A stretch of 64,000 nt of DNA from Alphaproteobacteria bacterium (GCA_024280735.1 JAJRPO010000069.1:47103-111102); one strand, 5' to 3'. Shown: positions 18,312-28,416, numbered from the stretch's first letter. The notes: generated by a model not told the origin, from the sequence alone. A program made the numbers and translations.

Positions 18312-19510
18312 TTGTACGTTATTACCGCGTCGCCGCGCAATTCTTGCAAATAACCGTCACCAAAGCCTGCGACGCGTCTGTTTGTCAGGGCGCTGCGGAT
18401 GTTTTCGCGGGTGCCCTCTGGCAAGTCACGCAGCCGGTCACAGATCATTACAACCACGACTGTGCCATTACTTGCTGTGTAATAGGTTGATTCATGGCGG
18501 TCCAGCCGTGCGAGGGCCAGCGCCGTATCAGCCGGAATCTCAGTTTGACCCAGGGTATGATCGGTAAACGCATTCTCGCCGAAACGTTTGGAGTTCTCAC
18601 GCAGGTCGGCGCAGGTATCTACGTCAGACATCAACTTGATGGCGTGTTGTTCACCGTTGCCTTTGATTGTCGGAACCGGAACTTGAGTATAGCTGATTGA
18701 AACATTGGTTTGTGCAGTTGCTTTTTCCTGACGCACGCCGCGCAATTGGAAAATACCGACAGTTTTGGACAGGGTAACAGGGGCAGTTACCTCGCCCGGG
18801 TTTAGTGCCAGAATTTGGCCCGCCAAAGCGGCTGGCAGGTTGGCAACCGGTACCCAGTTTAACCGCCCGCCGCGCCCCCGTGAGGCAGCACGTGAATAAC
18901 GTCGCGCCGCAGATGAGAAGGCGGCCTCGGATTTGATGGTATTGGACAGACGTTTGGCCAAAGCCAGTGTTTGTTCATTGCCGCGCTCGCCCAAAGGTAA
19001 TTGAATCTCAGAGATCAAAACCGATTCCTGAACTTGACCAGCGGCAAGATTCAAAGTTGAATCCAGTTCGTTGTCGGAAATGCTGGCCTTGGAGCCAAAC
19101 CGCGAGCGTACAACCGTGCGCCAAACCAGACCTGCCCGCACAAAATCACGCATGCTTTCGGGTTCTGCACCCCGTGATTTGACATATTGCAGTAATTGCT
19201 CGCCGGTTAATTTGCCCCGCGCTGCAAACTCGCCAATGCCTTCTTCCAGTTCTTCTTCGGAGACCACAAGCCCGGCGATATCGGCAGCCTGTAGACGCAA
19301 CCGGTCGTTTATCAACTGTTCTTCAGCCAGCTTTTGTAAATCGCCAGAAGAACCGAATGCCCGCAGCAATAAAATGCGCTGGTCCAGCTCGAAGTTGGTA
19401 ATCACCTGATCGTTGATCCGTATTGCAACACTATAAGGGTTGCTACTGGCAGCCGTGAGCGGGCCAGAAGTGGCCGCCAGTGCTGCCAGAATAAAAAACC
19501 AATGTTTCAT
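18308..19510 (-). CDS. surA: SurA-like periplasmic chaperone / peptidyl-prolyl isomerase
   Basis: Periplasmic outer-membrane-protein chaperone, 400 residues from MKHWFFILAALAATSG, a signal peptide cleaved after about residue 21. The SurA N-terminal domain opens with YSVAIRINDQVITNFELDQR. The parvulin domain is weak (SRGRGGRLNWVPVANLP), where the rotamase core normally reads GGDLGW. The frame extends to 19546, but that would overlap lptD and precede the signal peptide. Synteny with lptD, pdxA and rsmA supports the assignment. Confidence 0.88.
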   Translation of the reverse strand: MKHWFFILAALAATSGPLTAASSNPYSVAIRINDQVITNFELDQRILLLRAFGSSGDLQKLAEEQLINDRLRLQAADIAGLVVSEEELEEGIGEFAARGKLTGEQLLQYVKSRGAEPESMRDFVRAGLVWRTVVRSRFGSKASISDNELDSTLNLAAGQVQESVLISEIQLPLGERGNEQTLALAKRLSNTIKSEAAFSSAARRYSRAASRGRGGRLNWVPVANLPAALAGQILALNPGEVTAPVTLSKTVGIFQLRGVRQEKATAQTNVSISYTQVPVPTIKGNGEQHAIKLMSDVDTCADLRENSKRFGENAFTDHTLGQTEIPADTALALARLDRHESTYYTASNGTVVVVMICDRLRDLPEGTRENIRSALTNRRVAGFGDGYLQELRGDAVITYK

Positions 19511-19530
19511 AGGGCTGATCCCACCTGTAA

Positions 19531-21675
19531 TCAAAGTACGGAGCATTTGCGTGCGTACCGTTTATTCCGTTTTTTATTGCCAAAACCGGCCAATTCTACC
19601 GTCAGGCCCAATTCCTTGGTTGGGCGCACAATACCAGAGCCTTCGAATTGAAGCGAGAGCGAAAGGTTCACGGCAACGCATTCGTTTTCATACTTTAGCC
19701 CAAAGGCCCCACTTGTCGGGCGTTGGGTAACAAAGTTATGCCGCCATTCTGCGGAATAGGACCAATAGTCATTGTGACGGTAGGTGGCGGCAAGGCTGGC
19801 CTCGTGCCGATTATCGCTGGCACCTGCAACCACATCTTTCTCCAGCCAAACATAGGTGCCGGATGTGGTTAGGCGATTAAAGTTCATTGTCAACTGTGTC
19901 TCGTTTTTGGACAGGTTGAAATTGCGATCAAATAGCATACGATTCACGAAATCGAATTTGTCTTTGTAAGAAACGCTAAAGGTGCTGACGAAATCGGAAT
20001 TGGTGCCATCAAGTCCGGTGCCGGTGCTAAACTGTCCCAGATCGTCAAAACGCAGAACCTGACCAACGGTGACACCAAGGTTCCAACCAGAGGGTTCATA
20101 GCGGGTGTAGGAAACGCCGATATTGGCGCGTGCGCCCCGTTCAGAGTTGTCAAACCCCGGAAAACGGTTGTGCGCGAACAGGCTGTTCTCCTCAAACTCA
20201 ACTTGCACGCTGTCCTCATTCGGATTGGTCCGCGCGTCTTTAGGCGACCAGACCAACTGAATGCGCGGTTCTATCACATGGGTAACCTTGCCGATTTGAC
20301 GCGATAAGGGCAGGCGGAAATCAAGAGCGGCGGTTGGCACGCTGTTATTGAATTCGGCGCGGCCTATGCCCGGGTAGTTGTCAGTTACATAAACAGTGTT
20401 GGCCAGCTCGCCGTAAGCCGAGACAAGCAGGCCATTTTTCAAGGTCCAGTCGCGCTGCCAATCGACGTTCAGCCCGGCGCGAAAAAACTTGTTACCGCCA
20501 TCACGCAGTAGGGTGACAGATTGGGCGGTCAGCCCCAGCTTGCCACCGAATACTTTATCAGCCCAAGTTTTTCGGGCATAAAACTCTGGTAAAACCAGCG
20601 GGATTTGGGTGTCCACCTCATTTGTACGCAGACTTTGGATGTAGGAGGTTGACAGGCTGGCGTAGCTATTTTTACGGGTACGACGCAAAGTGGCATAACT
20701 GGTTAAGCGATCCTGTTCATGATCGCCAATCTGGTAATCCGTTCTAAAGGCATCGTCTGACGCGGCCTCAATTCCAAAATCCAGCTCGATTTCGTTTGGG
20801 AGCAAAAATCGGCCTTCACCACTTATGGAAGAGCGAATAGACCGTGTGGTCAGACTGTCGGCAAGCGTAAAATCTGTATTTACTTCGATCCAGCCCCGAC
20901 GAAATTGTTTTCTGTAATTTGCGTTAATTAAAAATGAACCTTTGGTGTATATTTCTGGCGTAAGTGTCAAATCCGCGTGATCACCCAAGGTGAAATAATA
21001 GGGTATTTCAGCACCAATACCCAAGGTGTTGGAGTTGGATAGGCGCGGCACCAGAAAACCGGATGCGCGGTCAACTGTAGGGTCAGGTATGCGCAGTTTC
21101 GGGGCATAGAATACCGGAACGCCCAAAACTTGCAGCGTTGCATTTTCAAAATAGAGCCGGCGCTCCAACTCGTCGTGAATCACCCGCTGTGAACGGATTT
21201 GCCAGAAAGGGATCGGGTTCTTGGCACAGACATGGCAAGAACTGGCGACAGTTTTTGTCAGAACTTTGAAACGCCCGTCAGTGCGGTGAAACTCGTCTGA
21301 CACGATTTGCAATTGCTGGGCAATCAACACCTCTGCACCGCGGATCAAACCGTTTTTCAAATCGGCATCCAATACAGCTGATTGGGCCCGCGTGGTTACG
21401 TCTTTGCCGGAAACAATCGTCAGGGGGCCGGGTACTGTGATCTGCCCTTTGCGCTGATCGTAAATCAGGCGCTCGGTTGATAATATCTGACTGCCTTGGA
21501 ATATCTGTACATTGCCGCTGGCATTCAGAACACCGCTTGCGGGGTCAAAGGAAACTTGATCGGCAACAAGTGAAATTCGTTTAGCGGATGCCGCTTCAGC
21601 CCTTGCCGTTGTCAATTGCGCGAATAAAACGACAAGCGTCAACGCAACAAGACAAGCAGATGCCAAACGTTTCAT
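19531..21675 (-). CDS. lptD: LPS-assembly protein LptD
   Basis: Outer-membrane beta-barrel of 714 residues that inserts lipopolysaccharide into the outer leaflet. A signal peptide (MKRLASACLVALTLVVLFAQLTTARA) precedes an OstA-type domain (RISLVADQVSFDPASGVLNA). Paired cysteines appear in SSCHVCAKNP (about 170) and near the C-terminus (ENECVAV, ARKCSVL), suited to the interdomain disulphides. The longer frame to 21747 overlaps lptG, and the ATG at 21675 lies 6 bp after the lptG stop. Confidence 0.93.
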   Translation of the reverse strand: MKRLASACLVALTLVVLFAQLTTARAEAASAKRISLVADQVSFDPASGVLNASGNVQIFQGSQILSTERLIYDQRKGQITVPGPLTIVSGKDVTTRAQSAVLDADLKNGLIRGAEVLIAQQLQIVSDEFHRTDGRFKVLTKTVASSCHVCAKNPIPFWQIRSQRVIHDELERRLYFENATLQVLGVPVFYAPKLRIPDPTVDRASGFLVPRLSNSNTLGIGAEIPYYFTLGDHADLTLTPEIYTKGSFLINANYRKQFRRGWIEVNTDFTLADSLTTRSIRSSISGEGRFLLPNEIELDFGIEAASDDAFRTDYQIGDHEQDRLTSYATLRRTRKNSYASLSTSYIQSLRTNEVDTQIPLVLPEFYARKTWADKVFGGKLGLTAQSVTLLRDGGNKFFRAGLNVDWQRDWTLKNGLLVSAYGELANTVYVTDNYPGIGRAEFNNSVPTAALDFRLPLSRQIGKVTHVIEPRIQLVWSPKDARTNPNEDSVQVEFEENSLFAHNRFPGFDNSERGARANIGVSYTRYEPSGWNLGVTVGQVLRFDDLGQFSTGTGLDGTNSDFVSTFSVSYKDKFDFVNRMLFDRNFNLSKNETQLTMNFNRLTTSGTYVWLEKDVVAGASDNRHEASLAATYRHNDYWSYSAEWRHNFVTQRPTSGAFGLKYENECVAVNLSLSLQFEGSGIVRPTKELGLTVELAGFGNKKRNKRYARKCSVL

Positions 21676-21680
21676 ATTTA

Positions 21681-22781
21681 CTATCCATCCTCGAATTTGA
21701 GGAAAATTCCCAAAGCAAGCAGCAACCCAGATAACGGCGGCGCCCAAGCGGCCACAAAAACAGGAATCTCTCCCGCTTCACCCAAAGTCATAGCAAGATT
21801 TTGTAGGAAGTAGAGGGCAAAACCACAAATTAGAGCAAGAAACACCGAAACCCCGAGATTGCCGAGGCGGGAATTCTGCAAGGTAAAAGCGGCCCCCAGA
21901 ACGATCATTGCGATCAACATCAGGGGGCGTGCAAGTTCAATATTCAAGTGGATGACATGGGGCAGCGACGAAAATCCGGCGCTGTCAATTGTACGAATCA
22001 TTCGCGGCAAACCCCAAATCGGCACTGTGTCGGGCTTGGGATAACCCTCCAGAATTTGCTCGGGTGTAATGTCGGTGGGAAAACGCCGGATTTCAAAAGT
22101 TTCAGCAGAGCTTTCGGGGTTGCGTGTATTGCGGTCTGTTTTCCAATATTTGCCGTTGGTGAAAATCCAAGCGCCATTGCTCAGGATCGCTGTGCGCGAA
22201 AAAAGTCGTGAAATCAGCTCTCCCTCGGCATTAAACTTAAGGGCTGTGGCACGGCGCAGGCTGGTGCCGCGTCTGTTGGTATTTTGCGCATGTATAACGG
22301 TGTGGCCATCGTCGTCTTTTTGACGCAACCAGAACCCGTCTTCGCCAATGGATACGGCACTATGCTCGGTATTGGTATAGACGCGGCGCAGCTCTGTGTG
22401 TTTGGCGGAAAAAATTGCGGCCAGCGGGTTCAGCACTAAAATAGCCATCAAGCCGAGCGCAAAGGCATAAAAAGCCGGAATTGCCATGGAGCGAAGTGCC
22501 GACATTCCAACTGCGCGGGAAACTACAAACTCGTTTGAGCGGGCCAAGGCCACACAAAATGACAGCGCCGAGAGCATGACGATGATTGGCAGGGTTTGCA
22601 GGACAAAGGAGGGCGTGCGGGTGGCCGCCAGAATCAGCGATTCGCCAAAGGTCACGCCATCTTTTGACAGGCCGCGAATGTTTTCCAGCCCTTCGATCAC
22701 AAATATCAATACGGCCAACACCGCCAAAATGCGGACGAACGACTGCAAGAAGCGGCGACCAAAGTACAAGTGCAGGGTCAT
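21681..22781 (-). CDS. lptG: LPS export permease LptG
   Basis: Inner-membrane subunit of the LptB2FG lipopolysaccharide exporter, 366 residues. Three hydrophobic helices lie in the first 120 residues and three at the C-terminus, with a periplasmic domain between them. Family stretches include LYFGRRFLQSFVRI at the start and NEFVVSRAVGMS, the coupling-helix region. It overlaps lptF by 4 bp. Confidence 0.93.
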   Translation of the reverse strand: MTLHLYFGRRFLQSFVRILAVLAVLIFVIEGLENIRGLSKDGVTFGESLILAATRTPSFVLQTLPIIVMLSALSFCVALARSNEFVVSRAVGMSALRSMAIPAFYAFALGLMAILVLNPLAAIFSAKHTELRRVYTNTEHSAVSIGEDGFWLRQKDDDGHTVIHAQNTNRRGTSLRRATALKFNAEGELISRLFSRTAILSNGAWIFTNGKYWKTDRNTRNPESSAETFEIRRFPTDITPEQILEGYPKPDTVPIWGLPRMIRTIDSAGFSSLPHVIHLNIELARPLMLIAMIVLGAAFTLQNSRLGNLGVSVFLALICGFALYFLQNLAMTLGEAGEIPVFVAAWAPPLSGLLLALGIFLKFEDG

Positions 22782-23902
22782 TGCATTTCCCCGCTTTTAA
22801 GTCGGCGAGGTTTCCAGTTCGCCATGCCGGAGCGCACAAGTAGCAAGCCGGTCATTATGCAAACTATGACCGGAATATAAAGCGCAGGCCAGAGGGTCGC
22901 GTCCTGTTCCACCCAACTTTGGACCAGCCCCCGCACCGAGTTGATGGCCACCATAAACAGAACCCCCATGACAATGCGCAGGAAAAAGCCCGAGCGATTA
23001 TAGCCGCCGGAAATCAGGATCATCGCGCCAAGGACTGGAACAATAACCGCCAGCAGTGACTTAACCAGCCGATCATTTGCCTCAATTACCCGCCACACTT
23101 GCGAGATGGCACTGGCAGGGCTTCCTGCTTTTGGCCACAAGAGATCCGGGGTAAACAGCTCTTTGACCAGCAAACTCCGTCGCGGTACATTGTGGGCAAA
23201 TTGGCTGAGATCATAGGAAAGACTGTCAAACTGCACGATGCTTAGGGTTCGGGAATCCGGGTGGTATTGCTGGATATTACCCTTGAAAAGCACGAGTTTG
23301 GGGTCGCCATCACTTGCGATTATTTGCCCAGATGTGGCCGTGTGAGTGATGATATTATTCGGGTTGCGTCGATCATTGATGATAATGTCGGTCAGATTAC
23401 CCTTTTGCGAGGTTTCGCCAAAAAATATTGTAACCCCGCTGACAACAGTACTGAATTCGCCCTCGACAATGAATTGGCTCAGGTATTCCTTGCTAAGCTC
23501 GTGTTGACGGTTTTGAAAGGCGGTCAAAGACGCAGGCGTCACCAGTTGGGTGAGCAACAGCATCAGCCCCATACAAATCCCGCCAAATACCAGATAGGGT
23601 AGGGATGCTTGGGCAGGGGAATGACCAACACCCATCATCACCACCAATTCGGATTCCGAGTACAGCCGGTTGGTAAGATAGATAGCAGCGGAAAAGGCGG
23701 CGATTGGCACCACAATTTCCGCGACTTTGGGTAGCAAATATAGGCTCAGCTCGGCAAAAACCATTCCCGATTGGCCGCTTTTTACCACCACATCCATAAT
23801 GCGCAACGCATGGTTCAGCCAGATAATCCCCGCGAAAATCACAAAGAAAAAGACAAACGGTCCTATCAATTGTCGCAAGACATATTTGTCAATTTGTTTC
23901 AC
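22778..23902 (-). CDS. lptF: LPS export permease LptF
   Basis: Partner of LptG, 374 residues with the same topology. DKYVLRQLIGPFVFFFVIF opens the first helix, and SESELVVMMGVGHSP is the cytoplasmic coupling helix. The start is a GTG with GGAG 7 bases ahead. It heads a six-gene leftward block (lptF, lptG, lptD, surA, pdxA, rsmA). Confidence 0.93.
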   Translation of the reverse strand: MKQIDKYVLRQLIGPFVFFFVIFAGIIWLNHALRIMDVVVKSGQSGMVFAELSLYLLPKVAEIVVPIAAFSAAIYLTNRLYSESELVVMMGVGHSPAQASLPYLVFGGICMGLMLLLTQLVTPASLTAFQNRQHELSKEYLSQFIVEGEFSTVVSGVTIFFGETSQKGNLTDIIINDRRNPNNIITHTATSGQIIASDGDPKLVLFKGNIQQYHPDSRTLSIVQFDSLSYDLSQFAHNVPRRSLLVKELFTPDLLWPKAGSPASAISQVWRVIEANDRLVKSLLAVIVPVLGAMILISGGYNRSGFFLRIVMGVLFMVAINSVRGLVQSWVEQDATLWPALYIPVIVCIMTGLLLVRSGMANWKPRRLKSGEMQ

Positions 23903-24034
23903 GCAGTAGCTCCGATTGCCTTCCGTGACCTTGGTTAAACCATTTCCCCCGCAGGTGACAGATACCGATAGCCAAATGAGCCAAAAATCGCTAAATCAAA
24001 GAAGAATATTCACGCCAAACCAAAGGCCACACCT
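23903..24034. promoter_or_regulatory. Divergent lptF / pepA intergenic region
   Basis: A 132-bp gap between divergent genes with no ORF. It must hold both promoters; I could not pick a clear -35/-10 pair for either. Confidence 0.35.
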
Positions 24035-25510
24035 ATGACCACGCCCGTTCAACCGAAATTCATTGAAACCAATCTGGATCATATCAACGAATATGAGGGT
24101 AAGTTGGCAGTGTTGGTGACAGCGAAAGGCGGGCTGGATCCGTTGGCGCGTCGGGTTAATAAGTTGTGTAAGGGGGCGATTGCCCGATTTGTGGCGTCGG
24201 CAGAGTTCGCGGAGATGAAACTGGGCGCTACCTATACGCTGAATTATCCGGCGGGGATGCTTGCAACCGCTGTGATCATTTCAAAGATGAACCGGAAATC
24301 AGATGCGATAACCGCCCGAAAAGCCGGTGCAGCAATCGCGCGGGCAACCAAGTCAGGTGATGCCTTGCTTTTGGCCGGGGCCAGCAAAATAACGGCGGAA
24401 CTGGCGCAGGGTCATGTTTTGTGCCGCTATGAGTTTAGCGACCATAAATCAGCTGAACCAACGGCGCAGGGTTCCCTTGGTGTGATGTGTGGCGATGCAC
24501 AGGCGGTTGGGGCGGCTTTTCAAACAATGGCTGCAACAAGTGAAGGTGTGTTTTTCACCCGTGATTTGGTGAACGCGCCGGCAAATGTGCTGACTACCGT
24601 TGAATTTGCAAATCAGTTGATCGCCCTGAAAAAATTGGGCCTCAAGGTTACGGTGCTTGAGGAAAAAGAACTGGCGAAACTTGGCATGAACTCGCTGCTA
24701 TGTGTGGGGCTTGGCTCTGAAACGCCAACCAAAATGGTGATTATGGAATGGCAAGGCGGCGGTGACGAGCAGCCCTTTGCGCTGGTCGGTAAAGGCGTGG
24801 TTTTTGATACGGGGGGCATTTCGCTCAAACCGGCAGGTGGCATGGAAGATATGACCATGGATATGGGCGGCGCAGGTGTTGTTGCGGGCGTCATGAAAAC
24901 GCTGGCCTTGCGTAAAGCCAAGGCCAATATCGTCGGTTTGGTCGGTTTGGTCGAGAATATGCCGGACGGGCGCGCGACGCGGCCAGGCGATGTTGTCACC
25001 TCGATGAAAGGCGACACGATTGAGGTCATAAACACCGATGCAGAGGGGCGTTTGGTGCTGGCGGATGTGCTGTGGTACGCGCAAAAAACCTTTAAGCCAA
25101 CGGGGGTTATCGATCTGGCGACCTTGACGGGGGCGATTATCGTCGGGCTTGGCCATGAAAATGCGGGCGTGTTTTCCAACAATGACGCGCTCAGCCAGAA
25201 TTTCCTGAACGCGGCCAAGGCCGAGGGCGAGGGCGCTTGGCGGATGCCGATGGGGGATGCTTACGACAAGCTGATAAAATCGCGCATTGCCGATATGAAA
25301 AACGTGGGCGGACGGACCGCAGGGTCAATCACCGCCGCACAGTTTTTGCAGCGGTTTGTCATGCCGGATATGCCGTGGATTCACCTTGATATTGCCGGTG
25401 TTGCCTCTACCGCTACGCCCACCGACCTGGCCCCGAAGGGGGCGTCTGGCTGGGGGGTGCGCGCCCTTGACCGGATGATCGCGGATACCCTTGAACCCAC
25501 CGATGGCTGA
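24035..25510 (+). CDS. pepA: Leucyl aminopeptidase
   Basis: Cytosolic M17 metallo-aminopeptidase, 491 residues. The catalytic domain is complete: GKGVVFDTGGISLKP with metal ligands, the DMGGAGVV and LVGLVENMPDGRATRPGD segments, and the family signature NTDAEGRLVLAD (about 331-342). The N-terminal domain is the usual hexamer-forming part. The stop overlaps holC by 8 bp. Confidence 0.95.
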   Translation: MTTPVQPKFIETNLDHINEYEGKLAVLVTAKGGLDPLARRVNKLCKGAIARFVASAEFAEMKLGATYTLNYPAGMLATAVIISKMNRKSDAITARKAGAAIARATKSGDALLLAGASKITAELAQGHVLCRYEFSDHKSAEPTAQGSLGVMCGDAQAVGAAFQTMAATSEGVFFTRDLVNAPANVLTTVEFANQLIALKKLGLKVTVLEEKELAKLGMNSLLCVGLGSETPTKMVIMEWQGGGDEQPFALVGKGVVFDTGGISLKPAGGMEDMTMDMGGAGVVAGVMKTLALRKAKANIVGLVGLVENMPDGRATRPGDVVTSMKGDTIEVINTDAEGRLVLADVLWYAQKTFKPTGVIDLATLTGAIIVGLGHENAGVFSNNDALSQNFLNAAKAEGEGAWRMPMGDAYDKLIKSRIADMKNVGGRTAGSITAAQFLQRFVMPDMPWIHLDIAGVASTATPTDLAPKGASGWGVRALDRMIADTLEPTDG

Positions 25511-25970
25511 GGTCTTTTTCTACCATCTGACCCGCTCGCCGTTGCAACAAGCCCTGCCGGAATTGCTGGAACGGGTGCTGTCACGCGGTTGGCGGGCCTT
25601 GGTGCGCGGCGTTGATGATGGCCGGATGCGCTGGCTGGACGAGACGCTGTGGCAAGGCAGGGATGTTGCGTTTTTGCCGCATGGTATGGCGGGCGGCGAT
25701 CACGACGCAGCCCAGCCTGTATTGCTGGCCACAGGCGGCGAAAACCGCAATTTGGCAGAGGTGTTATTGCTGGTGGACGGGGCCAAGGTCACCCCAGCCG
25801 AGGTTGCCGGTTACACCCGTGTTTGCCTGATGTTCGATGGTAACGATTCAGACGCCATTACCGCGGCACGGGGCGATTGGAAGGCCCTGACAGATGCCGG
25901 CATTGCCGCGCAATATTGGGCGCAAGAAGATGGTTCCTGGGTGAAAAAGGCCGAGAAAGCAGCGCGTTAG
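25503..25970 (+). CDS. holC: DNA polymerase III chi subunit
   Basis: A 155-residue HolC-like protein that links the clamp loader to SSB. The MAEVFFYHLTRSPLQQALPE start and FLPHG motif are typical, as is the position behind pepA. The open frame begins at 25491, but the ATG at 25503 gives the standard N-terminus and overlaps the pepA stop. Confidence 0.92.
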   Translation: MAEVFFYHLTRSPLQQALPELLERVLSRGWRALVRGVDDGRMRWLDETLWQGRDVAFLPHGMAGGDHDAAQPVLLATGGENRNLAEVLLLVDGAKVTPAEVAGYTRVCLMFDGNDSDAITAARGDWKALTDAGIAAQYWAQEDGSWVKKAEKAAR

Positions 25971-26737
25971 CGCTGGACGTATTTCGCGGCCAATGCCCGC
26001 ATTGATTTTGCAAACTCCACCACATCAATGCCGACAGCCAGGAATGTCACATCTTGTTCCAGGCTGCGGTCGATGAATTCCTGCCCCGTTGCCAATATTC
26101 CCGCAGCCTTGCTAGCGCCGCGTATTCGGGCCATGGCGTCTTTGATTGCGGCCTTTACTTCTGGCGCGTCAGGATTGCCGAGATGCCCCATATCGGCCGC
26201 CAAATCAGCGGGACCGATGAACACACCGTCAACGCCATCGACAGCCAGAATATCATCGAGCGCTGCGATCCCCGCCACGTTTTCCACCTGCACCAACAGG
26301 CAAATTTGATCGTTGGCTGTTTGCAAGTAATCGGGAATCGCGGAAAACTGCGAAGACCGTGCCAAAGCCGCCCCGACGCCCCGAATGCCATGGGGCGGAT
26401 ACCGCGTCGCACGCACCATTTCGCGCGCCTGTTCCCCAGTTTCAACCAGCGGGATCAGCAGGCTTTGCGCGCCCGCATCCAACACCTGTTTTATCATCCA
26501 GTCCGAACCAATCGGCAGGCGAACAACTGCGTGTGACGGGCTTGGTTGCACCACCTGTAATTGTCGCATAATTGATCGGAGATCGTTGGGTGCATGTTCG
26601 CCATCAATCAACAGCCAATCAAAGCCCGCCGTGGTAGAAATCTCGGCAGCGTAGCTGTCGGACATCCCAAGCCAGCAGCCAATTTGCAGGGTCCCTTTGG
26701 CGAGGTTTTCCTTAAAAACATTCTTGGGGGCTGGCAT
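25967..26737 (-). CDS. hpaI: HpcH/HpaI family aldolase
   Basis: Class II pyruvate aldolase of 256 residues, likely 4-hydroxy-2-oxoheptanedioate aldolase, which splits the product of the HpaH step to pyruvate and succinic semialdehyde. Visible residues match the family: histidine in DGEHAPND, arginine in VVRLPIG, metal-binding glutamate in QVENV and aspartate in GPADLA. It follows hpaH with a 9-bp gap and converges on holC with a 4-bp overlap. Confidence 0.9.
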   Translation of the reverse strand: MPAPKNVFKENLAKGTLQIGCWLGMSDSYAAEISTTAGFDWLLIDGEHAPNDLRSIMRQLQVVQPSPSHAVVRLPIGSDWMIKQVLDAGAQSLLIPLVETGEQAREMVRATRYPPHGIRGVGAALARSSQFSAIPDYLQTANDQICLLVQVENVAGIAALDDILAVDGVDGVFIGPADLAADMGHLGNPDAPEVKAAIKDAMARIRGASKAAGILATGQEFIDRSLEQDVTFLAVGIDVVEFAKSMRALAAKYVQR

Positions 26738-26746
26738 GGTATTCTC

Positions 26747-27553
26747 CTAGGCAAAACGGCAGGAAACGGTTCCGAAAGGCCCATAATCTGCGGTGATTTC
26801 TGCCCCGGACGGGGCTTCTAACGGACGAATAAAGGAGCCGGATAAAACCACGTCCCCTTTGCGGATTTTCTGGCCATATTGTGCCAGACGTTGCGCCAGC
26901 CAGACGATGCCTTGAACTGGATCATTTAATACACCGGCGCCAAGGCCTGTTTCTTCGACCACGTTGTTGCGCGATACAATCGCCCCAACCCAGCGCAAGT
27001 CAAAGGCCTCAATCTTGTGGCGTTGCGATCCCAGAACAATCCCCGCGTTGGCGGCGTTATCGGCAATGGTATCAAATACTTTGCGGGTTGCGCCCGTCTT
27101 TGGATCGGTCCGCAAAATGCGCGTATCCAGAATTTCCAGCGCAGGGGCCACGGCGGCGGTCGCGGCCAGCACATCGTCGCGGGTAACTGTCCTGCCAAAC
27201 AGATCCTCCCCCATGATAAAGGCGATTTCGGCTTCAATGCGCGGTTGAATAAACCGGTCTTTCGGAACGGTTGCACCATCGTCAAAAAACATATCCTCAA
27301 ACAGAATGCCACTGTCCGGAATGTCTATTTTCAACGCATCTTGCATTGCCTTGGACGTCAGGCCGATTTTCCAACCCTTAATAATGCCCCCTGCGGCCAG
27401 TTTACGCTGCGCCAGTGCATCCTGAATTGCATAGGCATCTGCCATGTCCATTTCAGGAAACCTCTGGCTGAGAATGCCAATCTGACGCCCTGAAACCTCA
27501 GCCTGAAACAGATCGGCACCCATTTGCGTAATGTCAGCAGCACTCAGGCTCAT
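26747..27553 (-). CDS. hpaH: 2-oxo-hept-4-ene-1,7-dioate hydratase-like
   Basis: A 268-residue enzyme of the HpaH/MhpD hydratase branch of the FAH fold. It adds water to a 2-hydroxydienoate to give the HpaI substrate. Family segments are KIGLTSKAMQ, PRIEAEIAFIMGEDL with acidic metal ligands, and GDVVLSGSFIRP. It overlaps the FAH-family gene by 4 bp and precedes hpaI, the pathway order. Confidence 0.9.
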   Translation of the reverse strand: MSLSAADITQMGADLFQAEVSGRQIGILSQRFPEMDMADAYAIQDALAQRKLAAGGIIKGWKIGLTSKAMQDALKIDIPDSGILFEDMFFDDGATVPKDRFIQPRIEAEIAFIMGEDLFGRTVTRDDVLAATAAVAPALEILDTRILRTDPKTGATRKVFDTIADNAANAGIVLGSQRHKIEAFDLRWVGAIVSRNNVVEETGLGAGVLNDPVQGIVWLAQRLAQYGQKIRKGDVVLSGSFIRPLEAPSGAEITADYGPFGTVSCRFA

Positions 27554-28416
27554 GCTTCATCCACCACACCGTTTTTCAAACTGCCGATGCCCTCGGCCAT
27601 CACCTCAACCACATCGCCGGGTTTCAGGTAAATCGGTGGGTCAAAGCGCGCGCCGGCCCCTGTTGGCGTGCCGGTAATGATGATGTCACCGGGAACCAAA
27701 GTGGTGAACGTCGAGATATAAGCGATCTGTCGCGCCACCGGAAACATCATCCGCCCCGTGCGATCTTGCTGCCGTAATTCACCGTTCACATGGGTAGAAA
27801 GGCCAATATCAGTGATCTGCGCAGGGTCGGTAAACGGCACAATCCAAGGCCCCATTGCGCCGGAACCGTCAAAATTTTTGCCTTGGGTGACATTGAATTT
27901 TGCGTGTCGGACCCAATCGCGTAGCGTGCCTTCATTACACAGTGTCAGCGCCGCGATATGATCGAGCGCGTCGGCTTGCGCAATGTGCCGCCCGCCTTTG
28001 CCAATCACCACTGCGATCTCGCCTTCATAATCCAGCTGATCCGAGGCGTGCGGGCGGGTCAATGGCACCTCGTGCCCGACAAAGGAACGGGCAAAGCGGA
28101 TGAACAGGGACATGTTGTCCGGTGCTGCCTTGCCGTCCTTGTATTCTGCATTGCGGTCTGGATAATTCACTCCGACGCAGATTATTTTTTCGGGCCGAGG
28201 GATCGGGATTTCAAAAGTATAGCTGCCATCCAGATGGGTGATTTCAAGTGTTCGGGCCTTGGTTTCCAAGACACTTAAACCGTCATTCTCGATCACTTCC
28301 CGCAGTGTCGGCCACTTTGGGAAATGCTCTGACAAGGATACAAACCCGCCCGTCACAACCGCGCCATAGTATGTGGCGTTGTCAGCAAGGATGGTTGCAA
28401 ATCGGCTTTTGCTCAT
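27550..28416 (-). CDS. Fumarylacetoacetate hydrolase family protein
   Basis: A 288-residue FAH-fold protein with the conserved IICVGVNYPDRNAEY, DYEGEIAVVIGKGGRHI and GDIIITGTPTGAGARF motifs, the acidic residues binding the divalent metal. In this context it is the candidate isomerase/decarboxylase (HpaG-like) or a related hydrolase ahead of HpaH and HpaI. A TTG nine bases upstream is possible, but MSKSRF with AAGGG ahead is preferred. No ring-cleavage or hydroxylase gene accompanies the trio in this window. Confidence 0.85.
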   Translation of the reverse strand: MSKSRFATILADNATYYGAVVTGGFVSLSEHFPKWPTLREVIENDGLSVLETKARTLEITHLDGSYTFEIPIPRPEKIICVGVNYPDRNAEYKDGKAAPDNMSLFIRFARSFVGHEVPLTRPHASDQLDYEGEIAVVIGKGGRHIAQADALDHIAALTLCNEGTLRDWVRHAKFNVTQGKNFDGSGAMGPWIVPFTDPAQITDIGLSTHVNGELRQQDRTGRMMFPVARQIAYISTFTTLVPGDIIITGTPTGAGARFDPPIYLKPGDVVEVMAEGIGSLKNGVVDEA

